This document shows positions 33,497-45,535 of a stretch of 64,000 nt of DNA, in pieces. The DNA is from Botryotinia globosa (lineage: Eukaryota; Ascomycota; Leotiomycetes; Helotiales; Sclerotiniaceae), in assembly GCA_014898425.1 (NCBI GenBank), contig RCSZ01000002.1, positions 2,976,001-3,040,000 of the forward strand, written 5' to 3'. The notes beneath the pieces were generated by a model. The model ran no database searches. It was given only the letters and a program-made list of their open reading frames with translations, and had not been told where the DNA came from. Position 1 is the first letter of the stretch; each line of letters opens with the position of its first letter. Both the position numbers and the translations under genes were made by a program.

Positions 33497-34294
33497 TTAG
33501 TGGTCTGGCTCCAGTCCCAAAGTCTCCGAAAGATTCATTTGAATGATACAATCGATTTGCTTCCTCGTCTCATCGTATTCCTTCTTGTGGTCCATCTCCA
33601 AATTAGCATCAGCAGAGTCCTTCTTGCAAGCCATTTTGACATTGTTAACTTGAATTTCCTTCTCTAGAATCTCTTTCTTCGCACCACCTGATAAGATCTC
33701 TGATATAACCTTAGTGTACAACTGTCCCTCATTGTTCAACAAATCCTCATATCTAATCAACCTGCCCTGCATTTTCTCAATCTCTGTGCATAAACGCCTG
33801 TGAACTATATTAGATGCGGTGGAGAAAATCAGAATCATTCCAGCAAACAAAAAGACAAATCCACCGAGATCATACTCCATGTAAGTGTCGTAGCATTGAG
33901 CACTATCGGTAATTGAATCGCAGATATGTCTTCCTGGTTGGAGGACTAAATTGTTGTTCAATGGAGCAACACCCTTGAAATCGTACACGAGAAACTTGTG
34001 CCCAGACACGTAGCTTTCAGTTTTGTTGGAATAGTAATTGAAGCCAAGGATAACAACGACCGGAATCAAGGTAAGAATGGCGATAGCAGATAGAAATTCG
34101 AGGTAGCATTTGGCGAGAAATTTGTTGTACCAGTTCATGGCATTTCTACGCTCGAAAGACATTGCGTGTTGAGTAATATCCTGCTTGATAACTTCTCGAT
34201 GTCCCAGGGATCTTTCGATATCCATTGCTTTATCAATGACATAGGAATATGAATCGGACTTGGAACGCATTTTGTGTTTAGGTGGACCTGTCAT
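33497..34294 (-). CDS. Two-pass membrane protein with cytosolic coiled coil (265 aa)
   Basis: I start at the ATG at 34294 (MTGPPKHKMRSKSD), because the 51 codons further upstream in this frame do not look like an N-terminus; a 316-aa form from 34447 remains possible. Residues 1-60 are hydrophilic. Membrane segments lie at about 64-86 (LEFLSAIAILTLIPVVVILGF) and 143-164 (GGFVFLFAGMILIFSTASNIV). The loop between carries an NKT sequon at 90 and two Cys (125, 134). The C-terminal 100 residues are charged and likely coiled coil (EKMQGRLIRYEDLLNNEG and KKEILEKEIQ). The plan resembles that of the gene at 28076, but I see no strong sequence match. Function unknown. Confidence 0.65.
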   Translation of the reverse strand: MTGPPKHKMRSKSDSYSYVIDKAMDIERSLGHREVIKQDITQHAMSFERRNAMNWYNKFLAKCYLEFLSAIAILTLIPVVVILGFNYYSNKTESYVSGHKFLVYDFKGVAPLNNNLVLQPGRHICDSITDSAQCYDTYMEYDLGGFVFLFAGMILIFSTASNIVHRRLCTEIEKMQGRLIRYEDLLNNEGQLYTKVISEILSGGAKKEILEKEIQVNNVKMACKKDSADANLEMDHKKEYDETRKQIDCIIQMNLSETLGLEPDH

Positions 34295-35270
34295 CTTTGA
34301 TGAAATACGGCGGGTAGATGCTATGGTTGAATGGTTAGTCAAACATTCCCTCAAGAAAGTAGCCAAGATTTTTCCTGAATTTTGACAAGATATAACAGAT
34401 AGATTAAACTCAAGCTTCCAAGATTCTGAAAGATGAATTTTGAACAAGTTACAACAACATATTACTTGAAAAGGAGTAAAGCTTTAGGTGAGTTCAAGAA
34501 TAAAGGGTCTTTTGGTTTTGGACTGCTGTCTAGAACACCAGACAATCTTTTTGAAGACTAAATGGGTGCATACCTCTGTTGAAATTTGACTCAAAGTGGA
34601 TGAAGTTGTATAGAGTTATATGGAAGTCTGGGCTTCTCGAGGCTGAAAGAGATTGTGAAGCAAAAGGATACCTGATGTCAAAGGGAGTGAAAATTCGTTG
34701 ACAACACCACGGTTTGAAGGTTTTTTAGTTCAACGAATAAAGAACATCAATGAGCAAAGGCGTGTGTCGAAGGTGCAAAGGAACGGGTAATTATCTGGAG
34801 AAGCGATTTTGATATTGGAGGTTAACTTAAGATTTTGTCGCCTATGCTAGCGCGCCGGAACGCTAAGCCTATAGTGCGCGAGCTTCTATCACATTTGCTT
34901 CTACAATTAACGGTGGATTGTGAAATTTCTTCAAGAATACTGATTGCCCGCCTTGACACAAACACACGGAACTTCATTATTTGAAGGTATTGGAGCGAGG
35001 ATATGTTTACGTCTTTCGAAAACTGCCACAAAGATTTCTTTCAAGTTCTTAGCAGGTCGCAGCCTCGAGCGAAGCCACCGATGCACTCAATATTCGCGCG
35101 GATTATACGAATGATACTCGAATTCTGCTGCTCTCTCCCGAGTCAAGCCACGGTGGAAACTGGTAGGAAATACTAGGCCCAAAAGTAGTAAGTGTAGTAG
35201 TCTCATTTTCATCTACATGTTCTTTGTAATCAATCATCTAATTTGAGCATCAAACTTTGGCTCCGAAGAA
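34295..35270. other. Intergenic
   Basis: Upstream region of the membrane protein gene (possible longer start at 34447) and 3' side of the SMP-30-like gene. A short minus-strand ORF at 34822-35031 has no domain signal. Confidence 0.4.
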
Positions 35271-36384
35271 TCATAGCTCCGCGCTTCCTTTAGCTAACTT
35301 GAACTTGAAGTCCTTTAGCCCGCCGATCCCAACGTCGACCTTGAATAGTGCTCCCGCATACTCGTCGCCCCCATCACTTGCGCTCGTGACCCATAACTCA
35401 GTACCCACAAACACGGGACAAGTCACACACTTCGTTGGATACTTGATTTCCCCAACGACTTTGCCTTGAGGATTGATCCTCAGCACACGCCCTTCCCCGA
35501 ATACACATTGCCAGATATTCCCTTCCGAGTCGAACTTGAACCCATCGGGCTCTCCATCTCCATCGTGTTTCCAAAATACCCGCTTGTTGGTCACATCGCC
35601 AGTCGAGGCATTGTAATCGTATGCCCAGATAGTTTGCTCGGTTGTATGGGTAAAGTACATAGTTTTTTGGTCTGCAGACCAGCCAATTCCATTAGGAATC
35701 GTCAAACCTTCACGAATAGTATGGCGTGTGAGATCACCGTCGAAGCGGAACATTGTACCTGAAGGCGTCGAGTTTAGCGGCAAGAACGCACAGGGTGAGG
35801 GTAAAATTATCATTATTCGGGGTAGATAGGGGACAGATCATATGCAACGGACTACAAACTGGGACCAAGAGACTTCACACGTCCACTTGATGCTTGTTTG
35901 GAATCCATAGCTTAGGCTTGTCCCCAGTTTCTAGTCAGGAATCAAAATGTCACCCACCTTCACTTTGTGGCTCCCCCACCCAAAAGTCATTCATAGTCCC
36001 GATCCAAAACCTTCCCTTTGGATCTACAGCCCCGTCATTGCTCCTCAGTCTCTCATCTTTTTCGTCACTGTCATAAAACCTCTTCAATAACTTCATCTCT
36101 CCATCACTTCTTCTAAGAACGTAGATCCCGCTTTTACCACCCACCAATATCCTATCGGTGCAGTCTATGCCCTCAATATCAGCCGTTACGCCGACGGGAA
36201 TATCTAGCTGCATGGTTGTAAGAGATGATGGACCAACACTGAGATCGATTGTATGGAGACGCTTCTTCTTGATGTCCACGAAGCGGAGTGTGTTGGTAGA
36301 AGGCTCATAGAAGGGAGCTTCACCGAGCCCACAGTGTGGGTTGATGTATGGTTCTGTGACTGTCCATGTTTGTATGGAAGACAT
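35271..36384 (-). CDS. SMP-30/gluconolactonase/LRE-type beta-propeller hydrolase (304 aa, 2 exons)
   Basis: Exons (minus strand) 36384-35958 and 35758-35271. The 199-nt intron has donor GTGGGT and a GCTAAAC branch with acceptor CCTTCAG, and joins ...PQSEG to TMFRFDGDL in frame. Family marks: CGLGEAPFYEP with the metal-binding Glu near residue 22; GKSGIYVL; NDGAVDPKGRFWIGTM; LTIPNGIGWS with the metal-binding Asn; GEPDGFKFDSEGNIWQCVFG with the metal-binding Asp; and VTCPVFVGTELWVTSAS near the end. The length fits the family (about 300). Members are Ca/Zn-dependent lactonases of sugar acids (for example gluconolactone to gluconate), cytosolic as there is no signal peptide. The exact lactone substrate cannot be told. 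Confidence 0.9.
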
Positions 36385-39300
36385 TATTAGATGATATCGT
36401 GTATTGAGATCCAGATTAAGTTGCTGCTTGAATGTGAAAGTCTGATCTACATATATTGAGGCACTTGAGTACTACAGCTGTTACTGGCTGTATATGTGGC
36501 ACGGCATTAACTGGTGGGGAAGGAAGTGATGTCACATCGGAAAATCTTTTCAGCGAGAATTGAGACTTCGAGATATTGCTTCCTGACATGGACTGGAATT
36601 CTATCATTGCGGAATTCTTAGAAAGAGAAATAGGACTGAGTACTTCTATAATTTTATATATTATTCCTTTCATACAAGTTGTGCCGTAGTTCCTTATTGC
36701 TTTTGGCAAAATTCGGTACTCCGGGCCTCTTGCCGTCGATGCAAAAGGGGTAAACTTTGGCAAATTTACATATCCCCATGATTTCATTGGAACTGCGGGA
36801 GTAAGATTGTGGTATTGGGATCAAGAGGGAGCAAGAATACTTCTTGCTCGGAAAAACCGTTCATCTGTCGGGTCTTACTCTTGCTTACTCTTACTTACTC
36901 TCATTGATTATCCCTCTTGTCTTTTACATTCAAGGTTTCCATTGTCCGGATTTAGTCAGACAATTAGAGACGTTCCACTCCTGAAACTCATTATAACGAT
37001 CAGAAGACTTAGGCAATGAAATCAATTCAATCGTTGAATTGTTTCGAGTATCGAAAGTCCACAGCCAGTCTGCTGGGACGGACCATTTGACACTCAAGTC
37101 GCAGTCATCATGGAGGATCGGGAAGGATTGCATTCTATACTCCCTGTGCTTCATCTCTATGTAGTTCCGCTACATGTGACCTGTGAAACAAAACGAACAC
37201 GTCGCATTGGAAGAAGAGCTTTGGTGCAGCTTCTCTGACGTGTCGCTCTCGCTGTCCTCCAATTCTTGATCGTCCACTTTCTCCATTATTATCGTGCATG
37301 AAACTGAGTTTCTCGGTGTCTACCGATGACCCCGCTTTGTAGGATTGATGAGAGCATGGTGTAGATAGCCCACCGTTGCCGTAGATGTTAATTGAGGATC
37401 AAAGTTTAAACACATAATCGTGAATTAATCCCCCGTCATAATCTACCGAGACGGAATTTTCCCATTCTGTGCAATGAATTCACATCGCGTTTAGATTTGT
37501 CGGAACCGCGGAGTCGGAACCGAAACTTTGGAATCATTCGCAGAAGCTTGATATATATATACACCCTATAGCTGCATATTATTCTTCGAGTGCTCAGAGA
37601 TGGAAGTCTTCGCGGCAAAGGCAGGTTAATATCTCGAAATGCTATACCGACGATCTGTTTCAACGGCTATCAGGCATTATGTTTTGCGGTGAGCCACAAG
37701 ACTAAAAAATCACTGGAACTTAATGGGTTTCCGAGGAGAGCTCTCTGAGTCCTAGTAGTGTAAATGCAGAACTATTGACCTAGTGATGCGTGTCTGAGCT
37801 TGCCAGCAAAGAGATGCATGTAATCACCTCCTTCTAGACGTGGAAACCCCCAATTGCCACTCTTCTGCTTCTACTTCTGTACATCATGTTGCAATGCTTA
37901 TTCGAGCTTAGGACGAACACAGGTTGGTAGTGGTTTAGACGACGCGTAAAGCACAAGTAATAATGCTGGCCATTTACGATGATGTTGCTATTGGCGCCAG
38001 CGAAGAATCTTCACCGCTGGGGCTAGAACTCCTTTTTGTCTCTTCTCCTTTCACCGACAGTCGCGGATCTATACCGTAATCCCAATTGGGACAATTGCGT
38101 GGCAAACGTGGATATGATTTGGTATGGGGATAAAGCTGCAAGTGAACGCACGCATAAATATCGTCGACTTGGCGCTATCTCGTCACATTGCGCAAGAAGA
38201 GAGTCAATCCCGAGCCCCATAAGACTTACTTACGACTTGCAGATTCGGATAGGACCCGTTAGGACCAAATAGCAGGAAAGACAAGCAGGCAGACCGCTGT
38301 TCGCCATGCGTTTTTTTTTCGCAGGCTCAGGATAGTGTGGAGAATCAAACTGTTGCCTCAGCAATTGACGAATCTCCTCCGATGGCAAATGCCGGGGCAT
38401 CTTCACGTGACCATTTTTACTTCCAGACGAGATGCAGATGGCGATGCACGGATAAGCTTAATATAAGCAAGCAGATACTTTTTTGCTTGGGTTGTGTTCT
38501 TCCTTCATTCTGGAATCAAGTTGTTAATGTTGTGTCACTCCCAAAAGGGGACCGCGTACACATCAACTTGATCATAACGGGCATGGTATAAAACATGAAT
38601 ATCATTTTCCTTCCAATGCTAGAATTGGTGAATTGACCACTAACTTATATGGAATTTAGGATCAATGTGCATTCCAAGATTTATTCCTAGGCGAAGATAT
38701 TGATAAGGGTTGGGATTTGCATCCTGCTCTGGATAGTATGTCAACAGTCCCCGTTGAAATATAACAAATAGCCGTAAGGCGGCCTGATAACTTCTCAAGC
38801 CCAGATCATTATTGTCAAATCAACCAAGTCCCAGCCTCTTCATTTTTGGTGTTTTGTATTACCGAATCGAACGTGGTGGCTGGGATGTTTAAGAGTCGAA
38901 GTAATCGCGCTTGACATGGCCCCGGGCATTAAATTCATGACATTGGCTCCGAAAAGCACATGACTGTCTTTTGCTGCGACTGTCTCCCGCTGCGTGTCCG
39001 TTAGGAAGTACATATGCGGTATCTGCACGTGCGGGAATTTATAACGTGCATCTTCAAGGGGACCCAAGCATTGAAGGGCCAATCATTCTAGCTCGCCTCA
39101 GAATTCGCATTCATATGCGGTATTGGACTCACAGTATATGACTTGTCTCTTTTCATCAATCAATTGGGTTGGCACAAAATCGGTGATTGATTGCTCTGAT
39201 CCATATTGTCGGCGGCTCACCTTGTATAATCACAACTGCTTCCCTAGATTTTCCAATTAGGTCTGATGGTTGGGTGGTTGCGTGTTGTTTAGTTCCATCA

Positions 39301-42300
39301 CAGTCGTATCATATGGTCTGCATAATTGTGATGTGAACGAGCTCGCATCGCTTGCTCGCATAAACCGTTGTCCAATACTGTCTCCCTCACTTATCAAGAT
39401 GCATCGGGGCCAAGGGCCGAATTGATTAATGGCATGACGTTTTCTCGGTTCTTGTCAACCTACTTTTCCAAACTTGATGGTAAGCAAATTGGGGATTGTT
39501 GAGCCGTGTTAGTTTTTGAAAACGGAAATCTTGATGACCTTGAAAGCTTGATAGATACGGTAGGGAAAAGTAAAATGATTCCTACACGTGGATCGTCGGA
39601 AGTTCTGGAAAACCGATAATGAAGTATCAGACAGCGCCAAGATTATTCGCACACAACTCACTGGGGTTGACAACATCAATCAAAATTGGAGACTGAGCAA
39701 ACAGAATCATTTGATTAAAATCCCTAGACGATGTAGGCCAACCTATAGGATTCGGGGGTGCTACCGAGAATCGATGGAATTTTTGTCGAAGATGGATTGT
39801 ACCCCTTCATCAATCCTCGTCTATTCGTTTGTTGAGGTAAAGGATTGGGGTGACCCGTTCAAAGATTATCGAGATTATCAAGGTTAAGATGTTCTTATTA
39901 TTGTTCTCGGTGGACCAATTCTAGGTACGGGGATTTAAAATAAAGTCTATAGTATAGGTAATAACGCTAAGATGAGGTTCCAATAGTTCGAACCTAGATT
40001 AAGAGTGGGTATGCGACCTTCCCAAGTTTGGCTTTATCAATTTCTCATCAACTCTCGAGTTTCAGAAAAGTTTCCCCAAATTCAAGTTCGTCGGTAAGGT
40101 ATCCAGCAAAGATATCAATCTTGTCGACAAGTACAAGTCCTGCGAAACCTCGGGAACTTCTGCCAACTAAGAAATCCATGGAAAGAGTATCTCTCGAACT
40201 CGGATTAAGTATTTGGTAATTTTGGACTTTCGTGAAAGCTTGGTAACGAGCTCAGGGTCCGCACAAGGAGACGGAGAGACATAACCAATCGTGGAAGACG
40301 CCGAAGGACGAAGATGGCGTATCCATAATCACCGAAGCTATGAGACAGAACGGTCGGCCTTGTTGCTGAAGAGGTTAGTTTATCATACACAAGTCCCATT
40401 TCATCACATCCATTTGTATTTCATCAACAAATTTGAGGTGAAAGACTTTTCTTGCCCTGGTAAGCTTTTAACACAAGCATGATGAGATGAGGCCGGCACG
40501 ACAACTTGCAAATTGTACTATTGTGCCATCGAGTTTGAGTTTGGATCTACGGGCATCATATGACAGTAGATGTGATCTCTGTGGATCAGGTACATATGCT
40601 TTTTGGGCAGCTATGCGCGCTGTGTAATTGTTATGCGGACCATCTTTTCGAGGTAGTATCGTCAGCGGCACGGCGCGTGGCGCATGACTTTCCTTTTTCT
40701 GTAGAGCCGGATGAAAGGGACCAACCTTTCTGGTGCAAAGAATTAAATCAAATATGCGCTGTCTTGTTCCGTGATTTACTTTCTCGTCCGCGTTACGTGA
40801 TCTGATCGAGACAGGCGATTGATATTGTCCAATGTTTTGGATAAAAATACCTTATATCGAATTGTTGGGAACGGTTGTCGAATCTGATGGCTACACTTCC
40901 ATGCGATGGCGCCCTCAAGGATCCCCCAAATATACATACATCAGTGCGTAGGAGACTGGAACTTATGCAGCTCATCTTGCTGCCGCTCACCGGTGCTCTG
41001 GTCCAAACTAAGTGTGGAAACATAGTGTGGCCAAGCCAGCGTACGACCAGCGGATCAAATGTGTCGACATGGGTTAAGATTGCAGCAAGATCAAAGATCA
41101 CCGAGGTCCGCCATTTCAAGGTTCTAGTTCAATAAATTTCTCTTCTAGAAAAAGCAGGAAGAGAAGTCAAATGTTTAAAATGTTGCAATATTTCCGATTT
41201 GACATCATTATGTGCATGCTGTACCTGGCGTACGAGGTGGTTACAACTAATGGGCGATCATAGAACTTTCCGAAGGACGGTACATAGATACCACATACAA
41301 TTGATTCAGACCATTCAACTATCTCACACAACTACGAGTATCAGTTATCTAAAATTCAACAAGAGGGGTTCAGGAAAATCATTCTTACTTGGAGCACAGG
41401 GTAGGAAATGAAACTATTATAAAAAGAGTTTCACCTGGATAATCTCCATGATTGTCATAATCTTCTTTCTAGCTCAATAGAACCTGTGAAGTTTGAATGT
41501 TAAAACTCCCAATGTGATGTGGTGGTTCATGTGGGAGATCTCAAGGCCTAAGAGAAACTATTTCTGAAGCTTCGAAATTCTCTCGAATATTAGCCATGCC
41601 ATGTTCGCTATGCTATGCAGTTTCCCTCGCTGCTGTCAGAATTCTCGGGTCCTTCTACTCGGTGGCGTGTAGCGATGGAAAAAAGAGAAAACAATATTGC
41701 AAATCAATCCGCCAATAGACACCTGTCTTACATGCTATTATCAAAGCTTTCTCCCTATAAAATATCAAAAAGTCAAAAAGTGTAGAAATCGATTAAATAG
41801 GAGAATTGGGAGCGAGCAATGGCCGTTTTCGTCTACTTCCTTTTTCTTTGCATTTTCACTTGCAGGATTTCCTATGCATCTGTATCGTTTCCACATAGAC
41901 TTAGGCTGTGGTCACTTGGTCACCACGTTGAAAAGTTACCAACCACACTGATTTTGTCCTGCAGACTGCGGATGTACTAATGCAAAGCGATATGATATCC
42001 ATCAATCAAAGTTTCTTATTTCTACAGGGCGTAACATGGCAACAACTTCTTTCCATCAGCTTTAGCCTGTACTAGTATAAGTGGAAAAGTAACTAATTCG
42101 ACTAGCAAGGAACTCGATCAACTACAGCTCACAGGGAACTTCCAATTCACAGACCGTGGCTTCAGCACCATTTTTTGACCGTGCTAATGCAGGATAGCGT
42201 CACCTCCCACCCCAATTTACTACTTTCCATTCCTTCAGCGCACTGATTGTTGAAGAAAGAAGTGCTAATCTTTTTCCAGCAAGATCCTCCATGGTTCTAT

Positions 42301-43834
42301 AACCTTCACCGAAAGGAAGACTGATTTGGTACGGCATATCGATTTCAGTACGTCAAACCGCAATTCGTATGAATGGGGCGTAGAGTATGGTGCTTGAATA
42401 GCGGGGAGATTATGCATCTACCAAGATGTGTGTAGCATTAGATGCATTATCGTTCCATGCGCCCAAGTATCTCTATCTTTATGTCACAAATTGATGTGTG
42501 AAGAACATCTACCCACCTAGGTAAGGTACAGCAACTAAAGTTTTACTCACAAGCGCCCTTTTCTCAAAGGAGGATGTTAATGTAGTCTATCCATATAATA
42601 TAACGTGATACACAAGGATCTTCTGCGCGTGGCCTCCCGCTTTCCGAATGCTGGAACCAAGCACGGTATGGCTCCAGAAAATAGTTTCCTGGGACATTGT
42701 GAACCTCTAGGCTTGTTAAGAATCATCTCAAACGGATACGTTTAAGCCCTGGTACCTTGATAATGCTACAATGCCTGCAGCCAACAAGCAACCCTAGCTC
42801 ATGCCTCGAGAAAAAAAAGACCCGCCTCACTACGACCCTGGAAAGAATTCCATGAACTCTTGTGGGTGCTGGTGCGGTGAAGGGTAGGGTCAGTGTCTGT
42901 GAGCAATGAGCGTGGGACTGGGACGGTTCGAAGAACCACAAAGCTTGGGGTCTTCCTCCTCATGCAGAAAGCTGTGCAGAGCTAAAAGCGTCATTCACCA
43001 CATTCTTCCATCTATAGTCATTCATCACCGATTTCTACATTTTTTGGTATTCCTTTACGACCAGACTGCCGCCGCATCAGCCTGTAGGAATCCGACAGAA
43101 CTAGATTCTGACATCCCATCGGTGCTCACCAACCACTTATAAAGCTTTTTTTGCTCGTTAAGAACTGTGAGTGGTGCGCCAACCTTCAAAATCTCCACCT
43201 ATCTGTATGTTTATTTCGTTATGCCTTCCTTTTGTTCCACACTACTGGTCATGGCATCCACTCTGTTCATCTCTAATGCTCAGTGAGTTTGCCTTACAGT
43301 ATTACAAGTCATTCATTCCTTTGTTGGTTCGAGGCAAGGCCCGCCTTCCATATTTACATATTCACGGTCACATCTTTTGCTCCCGAAAGAATCCCTGTCG
43401 AACCACTTCACCCCACAGGAATCAATACAAATACATCTCAAAAATCATTGATGCTCACAATTATTGCTTTTTCATTTGACGATTGAATCTAAACCCTTCG
43501 AGTGACGAAGCGGAGAATAGCAGAAAAAGAGCTGACCCCTCACCGCTCGCTGGAAAGCCTCATTGGCAAGCCAGCGCCATAGATATTCGATCTGGCTGTT
43601 CAAGGTCCTCTAAGTCGCCCATTGCGCGAAAGTTCTTTCGTTGCTTTTGCCGATAACGCGGAAGCTTCTTCATTGCTAAATCGTTTCCCCGGAACACAAT
43701 CTTCTGAACTACTGGAACAACGACTTTCGGATTTTGTTTCTAAGCTTCACAGCTACCAGCAGAGTTGGGAGGGAGAGGGCAAACGTCAATGTCCCGGTCC
43801 TCGAGACCAAGAAGGGTTAGGGGATCAGGACTCG
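36385..43834. other. Gene-poor region, about 7.4 kb, including the bZIP leader
   Basis: No complete gene supported. A 123-codon minus ORF (36416-36787) upstream of the lactonase start has no pattern I trust. A coding-like stretch at 38327-38730 is listed separately. A minus-strand peptide at about 40030-40220 (RDTLSMDFLVG...LVLVDKIDIFAGYL) faintly recalls retrotransposon integrase linkers. The last 1.2 kb is the leader of the bZIP gene and holds several short upstream ORFs (for example 42906-43142 and 43171-43479). Confidence 0.4.
38327..38730 (+). pseudogene. Coding-like fragment, possibly two exons of an unknown gene
   Basis: After an acceptor-like TTTTTTTTTCGCAG (ending about 38323) the frame encodes AQDSVENQTVASAIDESPPM... 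through to LIITGM near 38585. A donor GTATAA, a CACTAAC branch and the acceptor GAATTTAG then lead to DQCAFQDLFLGEDIDKGWDL, ending at a GTATGT donor near 38730. The reading is protein-like and splice signals are present, but no start, no end and no family could be found. It may be a gene remnant. Confidence 0.28.
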
Positions 43835-45535
43835 ATGTCGCAGAGGCCTTCTGCGTCTCGTCCTGCATCTCGCTCACCACCAGAAAGTCAAAAGATTACT
43901 CTCCCACCTGTGCAGATGCGAGATGATCCTCGACATGGAGGGCGACAAGCAGACAGACAATTAGATCCGGGCAACCGAGGACTACCACAACCTCATCATA
44001 CATTACCTTCCCCTTCATCACGGACCCCTCAGCCTGTATCAACTGGAGAGGACTGGAAGTCCTCAGGACCATCGCGCGACCTTGGTGTACATTCAATTTT
44101 GAACCCGACAGAACCTGAAAGCGCATCAAATCCTAGTCGCCGATTGAGTGGTGGCACTACAGATTCACCGCTCTCTACAGCAGCCGGACCAACTTCACAT
44201 TTTGCTGCAAGTCCTTCGATGGCAACCTCTCATCCTTACTCCAATCGTCCTCCCATCAGCACTTCGCCTTCCTTGGACAATTTTAACCCAAATTTCCCGA
44301 GGGGCCCAGGCCGCAGAATGCTAACACCCAGATCACCCCGGCCTGCCAGTATAGGTAGAGCGCCGGCTCACGGGACCATCAATGCACAAGAGTCACCCTT
44401 TTTGCCACCGAGAAGGCCGGAACAAGGGCAAACTCCAGTATCAGAAAACCCACCTTTAGCAACACCATCCGGGCAATCTCACGCCCAACATTATGGGTTT
44501 CCCTCAACAGGCACAACGCCAATAGAACGACGAGCAGATAATTCTCAGATGCAAGTTCCAGGACGTGTCCAACATAGCGCTAGTCCCAGCATCTCAGCAT
44601 CTTCACAAACACCGAGCCAGACTTCCCCCGCGTCCGGTTATCCTTATCATCAAAGTGGGCAGAATCCTCCGACAAGTGGGTCTTATTTTCCAGGTTCCAG
44701 TTTTGGTTCTTCAGTGCAACAAGGGAGTGGATTACAATTACAAGCACCGCCTGCGGCATCAGAAGGTCCGTACAATGCTTCTCAGATTGGTTCCTCACTC
44801 CACTCCACTCCAAGCTCGAGGCAGGCTTCTGCCTCCGAGCCCTACGGTGTCCTGACAATAACCACGGCTCACGGCGTGGCTTATCATGTACCCGTGGACA
44901 CGCACCAAGCGTCGCGTTTAGCTGACGAGAAGCGTGCGCGCAACGCAGGAGCATCGGCGCGATTCCGACAACGTAGAAAGGAAAAAGAGAAGGAGGCTTC
45001 ATCCAACATCGAAAAACTCCAATCGCAGACCAGAGACCTTGAACGAAGAGTCAGAGAAGCAGAAGGAGAGAGAGACTTTTACCGGGGGGAACGAGATCGA
45101 TTCAGGGATATGTTACTTCGAAATCCTGGGACCAGAGATATGGCACTTCACGGGCCACCGAGTCCTCGTTCCATGAGGCCAATGTCTTATCCTGGTCCTC
45201 CTCCACCAAGTGCGCAATCCATGAGTTTTCAAGGACCTGATAACGGCGAAAGGCCACCAAGACGTCGGAGGACTGATGCCCAGGGAGAATTTATGAGCGT
45301 ACCATACTCGCATTCTCCAGCGTCAACTCTACCACCCGTTCAAAGTGGTTTTCAACCCGCTCATGGACAAGGGTTGCCTAGTCTGCCCCCTCTACGCATC
45401 GATAATCTTTCAACCGGTACAGCCACAGGAGCATCGACTCCGTCGTTATCTGCTGGTCCTCCTTCATTTGATTCTTATTCACGAGGGCCATACGATCGAG
45501 CCTGGCCCAAACAGGAAAATGGTGGACGACGATAA
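43835..45535 (+). CDS. bZIP transcription factor (566 aa)
   Basis: Single exon from the ATG at 43835; the frame is open back to 43583 without an ATG, so a spliced 5' exon is possible. Residues 1-340 are Pro/Ser/Gln-rich and disordered, typical of a fungal activator. A short block LTITTAHGVAYHVPVDTHQA precedes the bZIP. The basic region at about 363-385 (KRARNAGASARFRQRRKEKE) has the N-x7-R signature as N-AGASARF-R. The leucine-zipper-like helix follows (IEKLQSQTRDLERRVREAEG, then RDFYRGERDRFRDMLL). The C-terminus is Pro-rich with PPRRRRTDAQGEF. It acts in the nucleus as a dimer on DNA. The target genes and subfamily cannot be named from sequence alone. A leader of about 1 kb with short ORFs suggests possible translational control. 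Confidence 0.85.
   Translation: MSQRPSASRPASRSPPESQKITLPPVQMRDDPRHGGRQADRQLDPGNRGLPQPHHTLPSPSSRTPQPVSTGEDWKSSGPSRDLGVHSILNPTEPESASNPSRRLSGGTTDSPLSTAAGPTSHFAASPSMATSHPYSNRPPISTSPSLDNFNPNFPRGPGRRMLTPRSPRPASIGRAPAHGTINAQESPFLPPRRPEQGQTPVSENPPLATPSGQSHAQHYGFPSTGTTPIERRADNSQMQVPGRVQHSASPSISASSQTPSQTSPASGYPYHQSGQNPPTSGSYFPGSSFGSSVQQGSGLQLQAPPAASEGPYNASQIGSSLHSTPSSRQASASEPYGVLTITTAHGVAYHVPVDTHQASRLADEKRARNAGASARFRQRRKEKEKEASSNIEKLQSQTRDLERRVREAEGERDFYRGERDRFRDMLLRNPGTRDMALHGPPSPRSMRPMSYPGPPPPSAQSMSFQGPDNGERPPRRRRTDAQGEFMSVPYSHSPASTLPPVQSGFQPAHGQGLPSLPPLRIDNLSTGTATGASTPSLSAGPPSFDSYSRGPYDRAWPKQENGGRR

Noticed and set aside
36416..36787. 123-codon minus-strand ORF just upstream of the lactonase gene
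   Set aside because: No recognisable domain, and its position matches the lactonase promoter.
40030..40220. Minus-strand peptide resembling a retroelement integrase linker (SMDFLVG...LVLVDK)
   Set aside because: The match is short and lacks the expected Gly/Pro spacing and any nearby catalytic DDE, RT or RNase H motif.
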